NCBI GenBank assembly: GCA_003117195.1
Contig: BDSI01000063.1
Coordinates: 381,404 to 445,403, forward strand
Length of the DNA: 64,000 nt
From: Eudorina sp. 2006-703-Eu-15
Taxonomy: Eukaryota; Chlorophyta; Chlorophyceae; Chlamydomonadales; Volvocaceae
Direction of reading: 5' to 3'
Shown: in pieces, positions 11,065 to 25,054 of the stretch
Numbering within the stretch: position 1 is the stretch's first letter
Layout of the letters: every line of letters begins with the position of its first letter
Notes under the pieces: generated by a model
The model's database searches: none
What the model was told of the DNA's origin: nothing
What the model saw: the letters and a program-made list of their open reading frames with translations, nothing else
Translations under genes and position numbers: made by a program

Positions 11065-14000
11065 TCAGCCCAGAATCACCGAGCTAGACAGGGGCAGGCT
11101 TGACCTTCCATACACATCCGTCGCCCAGTACCAAAGCGTGTAAGACGCCTCCCCCAAGAGTGTACCATTACAAGTCTTGCCGATGGAAACCGTGTACGTC
11201 ACCGCTGGGTCGTACACGGGGTAGATGCCAGAGTAAACCCTAGCGCCGTTGAATTGATCCAAGCGGTACTGCACGGCTGCCACCTTGCTAATCTTAAAAG
11301 CAAAGGTGACGGTCCGGCTTACGACCGTGACGTTGGTCACGAGTTGGTCGAAGGCCACCCGGTCCCCCGTGGGAAGGTCAAAGGACGCCAGGATGGGCGT
11401 GCCTGCGGCCATGAGCAGCATGCATGCGACCGTGTTGGGGCCCATCAGGTGTGAAGTACGGCAAGGAGGATGTCATGTATATCCAGGTATGCTCGTCGGC
11501 AGGCAGGGCAGGACCATGTGAAATACAACGGGCACAGCAAGGCCCAGCAGACGCATGCACCCGTGTGCGTGTTCCGGGGCTCCGATGCCATTGTGTTCAC
11601 CTACTGCGTTCATTCATGGCAGGATGCAATGAGCAACAAGCACTCACTGGAGGCATTGGCTGGCAGCTGACCCAGGGGTACCAGCTTGAAAGCACCGGCC
11701 TGCGTGTTCACACCACCACCGGCAAGGACCGTAGCGGGTGCCACGGCGGCGCATGGCGCGAATGCGGTCACGGTGCAGGTAGTCCCCGGCGATGATGCCG
11801 GCGGCACGCACGTCACGTTCCAGCCCTTGTAGGTTGGCAGGTCGTCCTGGGCGACAAAGTAGATCATGTGAGCCGCACTTGTCGGCGCGGGCAGATAGTC
11901 TGCAGGGGGACGGGGTACACGCAGGAGTGTGAGGTGCTCTAGTCCACTCAAGTCCATTAATGCGCCTTCCACTGACCGGAAAGACGGCGCTGCGTACTAA
12001 ATGGCAGGACAGATCACCTGCGCCTCTGCTTGCTTCGGTGTCTGACTGGGTGGGGTCATGGCCCGGTGTGTTTTTTGGGTGCGGCGTTGAGGTGTGGAGG
12101 TATCCTGTCGCCTTGGCGGTGGGGCCTGCTGGGGCTTGCCCTGGTATACACCGGTGATCCCTTTGGGGTCCGCTGTAACGTTCATTCATTCATTCAGATC
12201 ACAACGACTTGGCTTACCGGTGTTGCATGTCAGCTTATCAATTGTCGTGGTACTCAGCACATTGTACGGATTAGGCGGGAGCAAGCCGCTTATGCTTAGC
12301 ATGTCGCTCAGCTGGTCGCTTGACAGGGTGATGTTGCCCCATGAAACCGGTTGGCAGAGCGAGGAGTCAGCACAGCCGCAAATTGTTGACGGCAGTTGAC
12401 TGGCACTGCGAACCGCCTGTACTGGAAGTTGCTCCGCGCCTGCACAGGAATTGGGGCCATAGATTTATAACCGAGCTCCAGAAGCAGCTGGCCAGCAGAC
12501 AATGCCACTTGTTGCATCCCCAGATACCTGTGATGCACGAGGTATTTCTGTAGATGGCATAGCTGACAGTCCCAGACTCGCTCAGCCCGACAGGTATTCG
12601 CATCATGAAGTGCTGGGAGTCCAAGGTGATGTTCGACAGCTGCGAGGGACAGCATCACAAACAGAGATATTAGCCAAGACATCGCCCGGCTTTTCGGTTG
12701 TAGTATGTGAGAGCTGGCAAAGGCTTCTCATGGCGTCCAGCAAGTGACGGCAGTCAAGCTCACAGCACGCACGTTGTTGCCCAGGACGGCGCTTACTTAC
12801 CCCGCCCAGGGATGTGAACGTGGGCGCTGCTGTGTCAGGTGTCAGCACGCCGCTGATGGCAAACGTGGTGTTGATGAGCTTCGATTGGCGGGTCACCTCG
12901 AAACGGACAGCCAAGAAGATCGTGTAGTTGGTCGCCGGAGTCAAGCCAGTGATGTTCGCCATCAGCGTGCACGAAGTGCTTTGTGTACAGCCCATTGCCG
13001 TCATGGGGACGCCAGCTGCGCAGCCGCAAGGAGGAAAAGCGCTCAGGACAGGTGAAAACATGCAAGGTGCTCGGGGGGCAGCGGTTCGGTTACACCTAAG
13101 AAATATGGCACAAGTGAACACACTCAACATTTTTCCCCAGCCGCCAAACCCCTCTGTAACAGTTCATTTTACCCAAACACACCTCGTTCAACATCGGTCG
13201 CGCTGGGCAGCGCCGACGCGCTGCTGCTTTGCAGCTGTGCGTCTGTGACCTGTCGTACCAGGTACGTGACCTTGTATGAACCGCTGCTCATGTTAGCCGC
13301 GATAGTGCAACCCGTGTCGCTAATGGTTAGAACGCGTGGCCATCCCGGCACGAATGGATCTTCCACTGACACGGTAAAGAGATTACTTATGGCGCTGCCA
13401 AAGGACACCCTCAGAACGCTCTTCCCGGGCTTGATGGGCATGAGCACGTTGGTGAGGCTGATATTTGAGGGGTTGGTGGCCAGGTTCGCGACTGAGGTGT
13501 CCGTGAGCAGCAGGCGCGTGATGGTGGGATCGTTGAGGTCCGCAAGGTTGCAGCTCGCCCCGCAGCTACTGAGCTGGCCCATGGCCCAGACGCTTGCCTG
13601 CGGAAGCGCGCGCAGCAGTTACCACAATGTTGCACGGCGCAACAGAACGGTGGTGCAGATAATGGCATGCATGTAGACCCTCCATGTACTCACCGGCATA
13701 TAATGGCTGAAATCGCACTTGAACAGGTAGATGGGGTCGATGGGTAGGACTAGGTTCGTCAGAGTGCTGCTGTTGGTGGTGGGAGGCAAGGCAGGTGTTC
13801 CGTCTGGGACGTACACCAGCAGGGACATGAGCGTCACGACGGTGGTGGTGTTGGAACCCCGCAGAACTGGAAGGCCCGCAAACGAGGCGCGCGCCTCCAG
13901 TCCGCAAGTGCCTGACTGCCCTGCGATCGCCTCGACGTACGGTTGGCCTGTGACAGAATCTGCAGGGGCGACACGGGGAACGTGTGCTCATTGACCAGGT

Positions 14001-17000
14001 TTTTTCGCTTTAATGATACCAAAACTCAAGGCCGCACGGCAGATGCACACACCACTTTATTTCCGTTGGCCTTATTGTGTGCATCCAAGATAGTCCACAC
14101 GAAGCCTGGCCATAAACTTGTGTGCACGCAATAACCACCGCACCTCTCAGGACTCGGCACAGGTCGGCGCCTTGTACGACCAGAACCGTCACCCGGGAAT
14201 CACCAGTCATGTCTCGCACTACACCATCGTCGAAGGCCACCATGACCTTCAGGAATGACTGTGTGGGAACGCTGATAGGTGGCTGTGATGCGCCGCTGCC
14301 AGCACTGGCGACCACGCTGGATGAAGGCTGTAGTGAGTCGATGCGTGTCGGCGTTGGAAGGGCCACCCGAACTGTTCCCGAGCCTGTTGGTACCAGCGGG
14401 GAAGACAATTAGTGACGGCCTGGAAAAGATTATCAACGTTCGCCTTTTGGTGGTGTATCATCCCTGTGCACCCTCACCTGTCGCCATGAGGACGCCATTG
14501 CCAGAGCTTGTGGCACCACTGCACATGGACCAGCTCGTCTTCATGAACATGCCACAGGTCGCAGGTGAACCAAAGGAGCTGTTGACGACTAAGCTCAAAG
14601 ATGGGAACCCCGGCAAGGGTATCAGGCTGAACGGCATTGTACTGGAGGAGCTGCCGTTAGTGGTGAGCGCTTGGGCCGTTGTTGTCGAGGTGGAGGACAC
14701 TGGCGCAGTAGTACCATCACTGAATGTTGCAAACACGCTTACTCTAGCCGAGGCACCCTCCCAGTTAAGTGCCTGTTGGGGATTCAATAGTCAGTACATT
14801 GCCGTTGAATCGCGTCAAGGCACCGGAATGGTAGACGTTTTCGAAGTTCCAACGGTGACACAGTCAACAATGCCGGCAGAAAACCAAACCACTAAGGGTT
14901 ATCCTGTGCTCCTGCGCACCTGCTGAGGCGTGAAGCGTACACGCCAGCGGTTGAGGGCGCTGGGTTGTGCATCGGCCGTGACACCAATGCGTGACAAAGC
15001 CACTGCCTCCAATGACTCTACACAAACGGGCTCGCTTGAGATAGTAATTGACGTCCTGGCCAACACGGCGCCACCAGCGCTGAATGCCGACACGTTCACA
15101 CCTGGGTGAGGGGACAAACCCTGTGGGGTGCACAACGTGGCAGGATTATATATATACATGGTTCTGCAACCCCGTCCACAAGCAGGGCTAAGCGCCAGTG
15201 CGTAGAGGGAAGGTCTGGCAGGCCGCAGCATACGTACCGTAGCCGTGGAGCCAACGAGACGCAAGGCTTGAGGTGCGTCAGCAGTCCAATTGGCAACCAG
15301 CGAGGTTACATCCACGTCAGTTAGGTAATCCTCCAGGCCCGCATTGCCGCCGTTGATCCAGGTGGTGAGAAGATAAAGCCGGGTGCTCTGGTACCTGGGC
15401 ATGGTGTCCAGACGGCTATGCTGTAAATTCATCAAGTGCGGTTAGACCCAAGGAGAGATCACAGGGCAATATAACTCAATTTCAAGTCATGGCGCACGGG
15501 AGAAACGTACGAGTGACCGCACCTGTCCGTGCAGCTGCTCACGGCCGAAGCGGGCACGTTGATGGGCAGGAGGCTGCTCAGTGTGCTGTCAGGATCGCTC
15601 GACTCGACACGGTAGCTTCCAGGGTACCAAACACTGACGACAGCCTGCGTTCATTGACCGCCCCACGATCGCGCTTGCGTCATGTCAACACCGTGAAGCA
15701 TCTCAGGATGCCATGAAAATGAACATGCTCTGCCGGGACAACCATCTCCACGAGGGGCATACCGGTGCACATACCTGGGCTCGCAGGGCCGCGGTTGTGA
15801 TGCACACGACCGTGAGTCTGGCCTGCTTGATGGGTTGGCTGTTGCTGGACGTGAGGAGCACCTGGCAGGCGATGACGGACATGGCGCTAGACGCGTTCGC
15901 GGGTGCAGAACATGTGCAGCCTGCCCCACTGGGAGCAGAGAGGGTGCTCTCGGCAGTCCCGCTTGAGGACCAGTCCGAGACGACCAACGCCTGCAGGACA
16001 TGGGCCACAGGGAGCCGTGCTTTCGCTCATAACACCACAGGTTGTGCAGTGAAGGGCGGTGCATCTGTCGCCGAAAAGCATTCACCAGGATATGCAGTCT
16101 GGGCATAAAGACAGGTACGGCAATGATCTGATCCGATGCGGACCTGGATGGGCGCGATGACGTCCTTGCCATCCAGGACAGCCGAGTTGAAGAGGTCGTG
16201 GTTGGTCAGGTAAGCCATCAAGCCGAGCTGCTTGGGAACGGCGATAAGGATGCTGCCCGAGGTGTTCACACCCACTGCACGGAAGTCTTGAAACATCACG
16301 ACGGGGACGAACGGGTCCGTCGCGGACAGCAGCACAACGCTGCCCGTGCTGGTGCCGTTTCCTATCCCGAGCCCAACCAGTTCCGAGCCGTCAGGCCCCA
16401 CGGTATCAGCCAGCTTGAAGTAGGCATCAAGCAGCGGAACCATGCGGTTCTGATACCTGCGTAAATGGTCGACGGACAACGGACTGTCTTTTGGGGCCAG
16501 GAGGTCGACAATACCCAATACAAACACCCAATTTGGTGGTTCGCAGACCTTGTAGGGACACAGGAGCACACCAAGCGCAAGTATTCTATGCGATCGGTAG
16601 GGTTTTAACGATACTGTCTATGCAATCGATAACGCTTTCTGCCCAGCCGCTGCTACGTACATGGAATCAGCGGCCGTGCGGGTAATGGCAGATAGCCACA
16701 GCGCCATTGCGCCGCTGGCGTCGGGCAAGGGCGCAGCATCCATATCGGACCAGAGAGATGACTTCTCAGCACGAATGAAGGCCATTAGGGAGCTGTTGAA
16801 CAACACCCGCACGGTGAAGCCAGTGATCGCCTGAGGGGCAATACACACACAACGTTTTACTCGCAGGTTCCGGCAACGCCGCGATTCAACATCGCACGCA
16901 CGTACAGCATGATGGCGGGAGTTCGTGCGGCCGAGGCAGCAGAGACCCGCACCAACTGGCATTCGTCAGCGCCATCGCGCCATTCCATCACATTACCCAA

Positions 17001-20000
17001 AAGCGCGCCCTCTGTTTCTAAAAACGCAGGGAAAACATCCTGCGGGGGAACAGTCCCTACAGTGCTAACAAGATGCGCACCTGCTGGCTGCCTACGTAGG
17101 CAGAAACAGTTGCTCGGAAGGTTTCCCCAGGGCGCAACGGACGGGTTGGCAAGGCCAAGAGGAGGACCGCGCCGGAAGCCGGCGGCGAGGGTGATGCAGC
17201 GGCTGCACTGCGGAGGTTTATCTGCTCCAGTGCGGATGAAACGAGCAGCGTAGACCTGCGTCACAGCAACACAACGCATACACTGACTTACCAAGGGTGT
17301 GCTTCAGTCATGCCGAGTTGTGCTGGATGAAGGAAACCGAGGGCGACAAACATGGCACCCACCCACCCACCGACGTAACATGGCACCCACCCGTTGAAAA
17401 CGTCGACCCCCATAGAGGCTTGAAGATAAGCGCCGGCCACCGGGAAGGCTTGGACTGGGACTTCGGCACGGCACAGGCTGATGCCACTTGGCAGGGAGGA
17501 CGTCGCGCCTGAGCTTGCGGAACTGATGGTGCAGTCTGGTAGCACCAGTGTTCCATAGCTCGTGCTGTTTAGCCTGGGCACAACACGCAGGCCGTCAAAG
17601 CCTGTAGGCCGGGATGCGCTGTCCAAGAGCTGAAAGGCGAAGCGTAGCACGCGGCCGTTATCAACAAGTATGCTTGTGACGGCAGCTGTGGGCTCCACGT
17701 AGAGGATCGGCGTCTGCAGGATCAGCCGTATCTGTGTAGGTGGGGGCCTGCAATGCACCGTGACAGGTACAATGGGACTTACTCACACCAAGCTTTTAGG
17801 AACGTACCCGCTAGGACAACAAAGCTCTCGGTTCAACCGGATGCCGGATGCACTATGAAACGCGGGTGACCACTGTTCTGCCAGGCAACTGGAGGTATCA
17901 GCACGAGCGTGGCAGATAGTGGAAACCGACGTTTCCTGCATTCCATCAGTTCGGCGGCCGTTTATTGGTTGCACGGTTGTACAATTGGCCATCAGTGTTC
18001 TGTCCTTAATGCAGCATCTCGCTGTTGGTCAGTATCTTCACAACTTCATCTAACTCCACTGGGTCACCCTGTCGCAAACTACCCCTGCCATGCAGGTATC
18101 CTATGGCGGCGGAGCCGTTGCGGAGCAAGACGCAATGCAGGAAAAAAACAATCTACTAGCACACCCACCGCGAGGGTTGGAATTCCAAGTAACCAAGCGG
18201 TTGACCTTCCATAGACGCCACGATGGAGCCGTTGGTCCCCACACTGCCTCCCCGTCCACCAATCATGAGGTAATCGCGGTACCAGGACGAGTAACTTTCC
18301 TTGCCCGCTGAGGAGGACGTCACTTGCGCGACGCGGCCCACTTGCCAGCCGATGCTGCCCTGGTAAAGCGCGCTGTCAAGCACCAGTGCGCGCATCCGGC
18401 CCTCAGGCGAGCAGGTGCTGTTGCCGGTGGCGGACTGGTCAATCTGTGATGCTCTGCACGCGTATGGGCACATTAGAGACATTTTGCAAGGATTGAGAGA
18501 CAGGGTCCGGATACTTCTTACGCAGGGCCCGGGTACCTAGGCAGGGTTGAGGCCGGGCCCGGAGACGTAAGGACGCCCGTTTACTTAGACAGCGCCCGGA
18601 CGCCCATCCATAGGGGTTCCCGCCCGAGCTCCCAGTCGCTACCTTGTGACGTTGCTGTAGTTGGGTTGCCTGTTCGGGTAGGTTCCCTCCATGTCCTCGT
18701 GCACCGCCCATATCTGGTAGGAGCCACCGTCCATGACGCATAGGACAGCCGACGTGACGGTTAAAGCCGTCGGGACCGCCAGTTGACCACTGAAATTCGC
18801 AGCTGTAATAGTAGAGGGCTGGAGGAGCTGCTGGCGGGTGGGCACTACAGCGCCAGAACGAATGGCTGTGTAGCGCAGAGTCCCGGGCTTGGACGAGTTT
18901 ACACTGATGACCATGCGGTTGCCGGTTGGGGCCAGAGACGTCGTAAAGCTGTGGATGACTGGCGGCGTTGAGTCCTGGACACGCACTCGTAAGATCGAAG
19001 TGACAGCGGCCTGCAGGTTGCCGCTGATGTCTCGCGCCACCAGAAAGACATTGTAGTATTGGCCTACGCCCAGGCCACTGATGTTCCAGGTCATCGAGGC
19101 CCCCATGGCATTGGGTGAGTATGCTGTTGCGCCGGTCAGTGTCCTGTTAGCCGCCACAGCTGCCAAAAGCTGTGTAACGTTGGGTGCTTGAGTGTTGTCG
19201 GTCGCCAATAGCCAGAGGACCATACTCAGCTCGTTCAAGCTGACGTTAACGGTGATGATGGTGTCAGCGGCGCTGGTCGCCGAGTAGTTTGCGAAGCTGG
19301 GCGGCGTTACGTCGGGCGCCACGAGCATCATGGACTGCAGCGCCATCTGCACGTTGCCCGCCGAGTCAGCACCGGCGACATCCAGGCTGTAGCTGCGGCC
19401 GGAGGGGAGGTCCGCCAGGTGTAGATCCCGTGAGCTGGAGCCGTTAAAGTCCACGGGAACTGATCTGATGACGCCCGGCGGTGGGTCGATGAGATCCATG
19501 CCGATGAGGGCAGGCGCTGTGAAGTTGCTCAAATGAGCGTCCGCATACTGGAGGGCTAAGACGGCGGTTCCTGCTTCGCTTAGCGAGATGTTGATGGACA
19601 GCCGGCACCTGAATGTCGACCTGCATTGCACAAGGGAAACAAGGTGCACGAGGATCAGCGGAGGTTATTGTGGAGGTGTCAGGTGATGGATGTTGACGCC
19701 GCCAAGACGCTGTTGCAACCTGACATAACTTCGGACGCCCAACACGGCTCGTGTCGTACCGGTCACAAGTAAAGTTGCCATCCGTTCCGGGTATGACGGC
19801 AAGCACAAGCGTGGGAGGCGTCCGATCAAGCGTGTTGAATGTAAGGCGTCGCGCCGTCGTCTGCCGATTCTGTTGGGGTGACGTGTCCTGGGCCACCAAG
19901 CAAAGCGTGTACGCCAGTCCGTCCTGAAGACCCGAGATGGCGGAGGAAGCATTGCCGCCACCCGTCAGGACGGTGATGTTGCCACGGTCCACTTGTCCTC

Positions 20001-23000
20001 CGGGGGCCGCGGACTTGCCATCAACGGTGCCAAACAGCTGCGGGCAATGAATGAGTGAGACCGGTTGGACGCAATAGGTGGGCACGGGGCATGACGCGCA
20101 ACGGACGAAGCTAAACAGTGATGCGCAACGTCCACTCCGCACGGCGGCTACAGTGCTTGCTGGTATCCTATAATGCAAACCAAGGAATGCTGCGCGGAAG
20201 CACATGGCACATTTTGAATCCAGCACTGACCTTGTCAGCCGACGGGCACGACACGTCGCCCAGGATACAAAACCAGAATGCTAATGAGGGCTCATCGAGC
20301 CGCACAACTAGAGTGACGTTGAAGGCTCCCGGCACCAATGTTGCAAGCAGCCAGATTGGCGGCATATCGTCAGCGGTCTGCACCGGCACCAGCCTCAGAG
20401 CTGGCTGCACATTGCCGGTGATGTCACGGGCTGCAAGGGCAACACTGTAGTTTGTCTTGGAAGAAATTGATGAGTCATTGAATGTCAGGACGTAAGACAC
20501 GGCGCCCGAGGGCAACGCCCCATTGACTGGGATGGCAGTCCCGGCCATGGCTTGCTGAATGACCGGTCCCTGCGACAAGGAAAGCATACGGCGGTCGTGA
20601 CTAGACAGTTCCAGCAAACCTCGACCAGTCTCAACAGCACCGACAAAGTGAGTAGCCGTCTGTTGCCCCCATGTTCGGCACTGGGAATACGGTACCTGTG
20701 CACTGGGGGGCCACGAAGCCGGTGCTAAAATCGAAATATTGGCCGCGCCGGCCGCTGTGTAGAGGAATCCCATCACGGCTCCAGGCTCCGACAGCGTGAC
20801 GGTTAAGTTGAACGTCCGGAAAGACGTCTGTGCTGTCACAGCGGATATGTCGGGTGGCCGCCGGTCCACGGTGCGTACCAAGCCACGATAGACACGCCGA
20901 TTCCTAACGGGACGATTTCACCGGGCACCAGGCGACGATCGGTGTCCAGTTGGATAGAGCGTAAAACGGTCTAGCATGCCTTCGGCAAACATAGCAAACA
21001 ATGAGCGTAAAGCTCGCGCGCTGCAGACAGGCGTTCAGGAAATTAACGCGCACCCGCATCTCTTACCCATATATATCTTCAGTGATGACCCGGACGGTGT
21101 AGGCAGTGTCATTCATTAACGCGTCCACCACGGATGAGAGGAGGGCACTGTCACGGATGCTTGGTACAGCCGTGCAGCGGACGGGCAACGCCAACGCTTC
21201 GTAAGCTTGGTCCAGGTAGGATGCTGCAACCTGCAACAGGCGTTGACGACGGCAAAGTAAAGTTGCAGGCCGTAGCCATAGTCGCACGGGTCCACCTTGT
21301 AGCGGTTACATTAATCGGTTACATTAATTGTCCCACGTGATAGGCTTGCCTGTGCGGTGTCGCAGGAAATGTTGCGGGGACAGGTGGGTGTGAACATCTG
21401 GGCGGTAGGCGCTGGCTCTGTGATCATCAGTGAGCCAGCCAGCATTGTGATGCCTGACTGCTGCAGCAAAGCGCGAAGCTGGCCCCGTAGAAGCTGCCGC
21501 CGCCGTCGCACGATGACGTCTTCCTTCAAGGCGGTCGCAGTGCCCGCAGCAATGCTCTGTGGAACCAATTCACAGCCACGGGCGTGTCGGTTAAGAAACT
21601 TACGTCACCTGAAACCAAGCTGCACTGCCGATCTCTCAACAACCTTCACGGAACCAGCACCACTCACCTGCTGCCCTCCTGACGGCCGCGACACCATGAC
21701 ATACAGGAGCCCCGCCGTGTCCAGCTGGAGCCCACCCAGCGAGAAACCTGTTGGAGTAATCGTCTTCGGCAAAATAGCTGCGCTCGAAGACAGTGCTGGA
21801 CCCACATCATCTGCGTCCGTGGTGACGGTTCCCAGGTTCAGAGGCCCTGCTGTGTCCGCCACGCCATCCGGGGTGCTTGTCGACACGAAAACCTGTGTGA
21901 CAAAATTTAGGAATTCACAAGCGGCAACCGCGAAAGCCGAGGGCGAACCCCAAGGCCAAAGGACAGGGAACAAACATGCAAGCTGGGCACAGACTCACCC
22001 TGTACGTCGTATTGGGTGTCAACGCCGACGGCCCCAAGTTGCACATCTGACCCTGGCATGGAGCCGGAACCTCGCAACTGCACGCCTGTATGTCGCACGA
22101 ACATGCCGCGGCTGCGTTGGCGATGCCAGGCAAGGTGCCGTCGACGCGGACCTTGTACGGCAGCGCGGTCGTGACTTGAACCGTACCCGCCGCGATGACG
22201 CCATTTACCCCAAGAACGGTAGTAGCTGGGGCGGGTGGCATTGTCAGCGCTTGGCCAGCCGCAGGATCAGCACTAGCGAATGACACGAGCATGCCACCCG
22301 CCTGAGCGTACAACACGGGCAACATGACCTGGAACCGCACCAGGCCCGAACTGGAGAGTGAAAAGGTGATGTCAAATGATGTCGGGCCTGCTGCGGCGAT
22401 GGAGGGCATCGTCTTGAAGTCCGGCGCACGGACTGGCGGCATGTTGGTTGGCGCCAGCGAAGCTACAACCGGAGGCATTGGCTGCTGTGGAGGCGGTAGC
22501 GGCGGTGTCGGCCACGAAGTTGGCGCCGATGGCGGCAAGGATGCACCAGGTGGTTGAGGCGTGGGCTGTTGTGAGGGGGATGGGACCGCAGACGACGGCG
22601 GCGTGCTGGAAGCGGGCAGTGGCGCAGTGGTTGCCTGCAACAGAACGCAGATGTACGGTAAGCTCCACTGGGTAACCTTGCTACGTTTTTCACCGTCTGA
22701 TGCGCTTTGCAGCCTCATGAGTGTTTGAGGCTCTCAGCACAAACACAAAATCAGTCGACTCTCTGAGCCACTTTTGGAGGCGCGCTAAGGCGCCCCTTCG
22801 CGACCCGCGAAAGCATCACCTGCATTTGATGAACGTCCTCGCTGTCAGGGAACGCCAGTAGCAGCGTATAGGTTGTTGCGGGCCTCACGACAGGACACAG
22901 GCTGCACCGGTCTGGCACGGCACCCGTCACTTCACACGCTGCTGCGGCTGCGGGCGTATCCGCCACCAAAGTCCCCACGTTGAACGTGAATGGCTGGCTC

Positions 23001-25054
23001 TTTAAAGCGGTTCGCGCGCCGCACGCCACAACGAGCCCACTCAGCGGTGAGATTGTGGGTCCTTGCAGAAGAGTCCGCACATCTGAAGCTGAAGGCGTTT
23101 GGTTGGATGCGAGTAAGGCCACGGTTGGCACCAGCGCAAAATACGTGGACATGCCCTGGGACATATTCAACGAGAAGGCCAGCCCCGTGGACCATAAGCC
23201 TGTGACGGCCGGGCTGGGTTCCGTGTAGGCTGCATAGGCAGGGCTTGATTTGCTTGACGAACTGCGGCTCAGCAACCCCGCCAAGAGGCCCACCGCGAGG
23301 AGAAGCATGACTAGGAAGAGGATGAACTGCCATAGCGTCGTGTGTTGTTTGTACAGCCCGTGGACGTTGGCCCACCACCTGCAGCAATTGCCGACTCATT
23401 TTACTCCAAACACCGGTGGCAAGCATGTTCGCAACGCTTGGAGTATTCGATGAATGGACGATAAACGTAAACATGTCTCAAGACGTGATGAATGCGGCGC
23501 AACAGCTAAAGACCTGTCAGATGAGGGCTGACAGGGCTGCCAATCTGACGCGTACAGGTTGTTGTGCGACACCCGCCCTGTTGTACGCTCGGCAGCGTCA
23601 AACCACCAATTAACCGCTTCCCCGAAACGTACTTGAAGAATGGCCGCACCGGATTCGTGACCGGTGGCACCACCACCGACACGACCGGCTTGCTCGGTTC
23701 CTTCGGTGGCGATTGTGGCGGCGGCGAGCATGCAACGCTTTGCCGTGCCAGCGCCTGGGCCGGGGACTTGGCCGGGGTCTGCGTCTGGTCCCTGCGCTGC
23801 TTTCGCCGGCTGGGTGAGCTAGGGCTGGCGGCCTCCTCTTCCTGCACCACCAGCTTGTTCCGGCGGATGCGCCGCAACTCCATATCGCGCTGCTCCACCT
23901 GGGCTTGCAGCAAGCGGATTTCCTCCTGATCTTGGTCGTACAGCCGGCGGAAAAAATCGTACAGGTTCCCCATCTGCTCAGTGATTCGCTGCTCCATGAC
24001 TTTGTCCCCGATCCCCAAGTTCTGGATGATGGGCTCGATTATCACGTCCTCCTGCACGCAAAACGCCGGGGACGTCTCATGGGTGCGTAAGGAAACGTAC
24101 GTACGCAGTTATGGCCTTTTCTAGACACATCATCAAACCGACCGTGTCAGGTACTCTGTTAAACTTAGCGCCGTCAGGCTGTAACGCCCTAGCGGGACTG
24201 CTCCACACCTCGTAATGAACGTCGTTCGGTACTGTGAAGACCTGCACGTATGACCAGGGAGAGAGCCATGTTATGGATACGGATAACTATTGAACAAATG
24301 GCATCGATGACGCAGCGGTCCAACTCACCTTCATGTAATCGGGCATCTGACTGCTCTTTCGCTCCGAGGGGTACGTGTAATCGGGCATGCGCCCCGTGTT
24401 TGGCGTCGACGTGGTAGAGAACTCCCCCGTTCGATGTTCAGGCACTGGGCTCGGTCTCCGTGAGGAGTAATCTGGCGTCTGTGCCGGCTTCTGTGTTGAC
24501 GCAAATGAATCATGGCAGGGCCGACTTCCTGCGAATACGGCACCACTCACGCCACCTGATGATCCTGCCGACTGATGCCCGCCGCCGGAGCTGCTGCCCC
24601 ATCCGCCAGCACTTCCGGTGCCACCTGCTGAGTTGCCGCCAGTGGCCCACCGTGGTTGTTCATGCTCCCGCGGCTCACGTCCTGGCCCGTAGTCTGCCGG
24701 CAGAGGCCGACTGAGCGGAGGCAGCCCGCTCAGTGCATTGGTTGTCGACTGACCCGCGCCAGGGGGCGTCCACGGGGGCCGCCAGGAGCCGGTCGAAGTG
24801 CGTACTTGGCCGGTATGCCTAGTGGGCGTGCCGCCCATATCAGTCGGCTCCAACCGTGCCCTCACACGAACTCTGGAGCGCCGGAAGCTTTCAACCTGGC
24901 TCGGGCTGGGTGTCGTCCCGTCTGCCATGGCTGACAGGTTGCGAGACGACGTGGACATCGACGCTATAAGCTGGGCATCGGGTGGCCGTAATAGAAAGCC
25001 TGGAGATCCCAAGCGATCATTGGGACTGGCACATGGTGGAAGGTTGTTTTCCAT
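11065..25054 (-). CDS. Very large type II membrane protein with extracellular FN3/Ig-like repeats
   Basis: Start ATG is at 25054. Phase-consistent exons are 25054-24329, 24051-23633, 23378-22772, 22634-21999, 21892-21609 and 21554-21323. Many more exons follow down to the stop at 11065. Exon 1 (242 aa) is Ser/Gly/Pro-rich with repeated PDY motifs (TPDY, MPDY twice). Exon 2 holds a coiled coil rich in Glu/Arg/Gln. Exon 3 has the only clear membrane helix (WQFILFLVMLLLAVGLLAGL, near residues 398-417), with the long N-terminus before it and no signal peptide. This implies a cytosolic N-terminus and an extracellular C-terminus. A Pro-rich linker follows, then at least seven repeats of the form D-x-TPP-x(n)-V-x-LSE-x-G with N-x-S/T sites, for example at 20890-20230, 19830, 19330 and 18960. 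I do not recognise the family. The 11-18 kb exons could belong to a second gene. Confidence 0.6.
12019..12196 (-). mobile_element. Truncated copy of the 8799-10212 repeat in an intron
   Basis: The reverse complement matches 8799-8973 from the (TGAA)n-GTTACAG-CGGACCCC end through GACACCGAAGCAAGCAGAGG, with scattered substitutions. It lies between coding exons of the large membrane-protein gene, so it is an intronic insertion. Confidence 0.8.
21303..21328. repeat. Perfect 13-bp tandem duplication at an exon edge
   Basis: CGGTTACATTAAT occurs twice in a row. On the minus strand each copy contains ATTAAT-GTAACC, so the donor used after the exon ending at 21323 is duplicated 13 nt away. Confidence 0.85.

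Noticed and set aside
22751..24057. Separate small genes with ATG starts at 24057 and 23308 on the minus strand
   Set aside because: These frames are exons 2 and 3 of the large gene. The GTGAGT, GTACGT and CAG junctions join them in phase to exon 1 at 25054.
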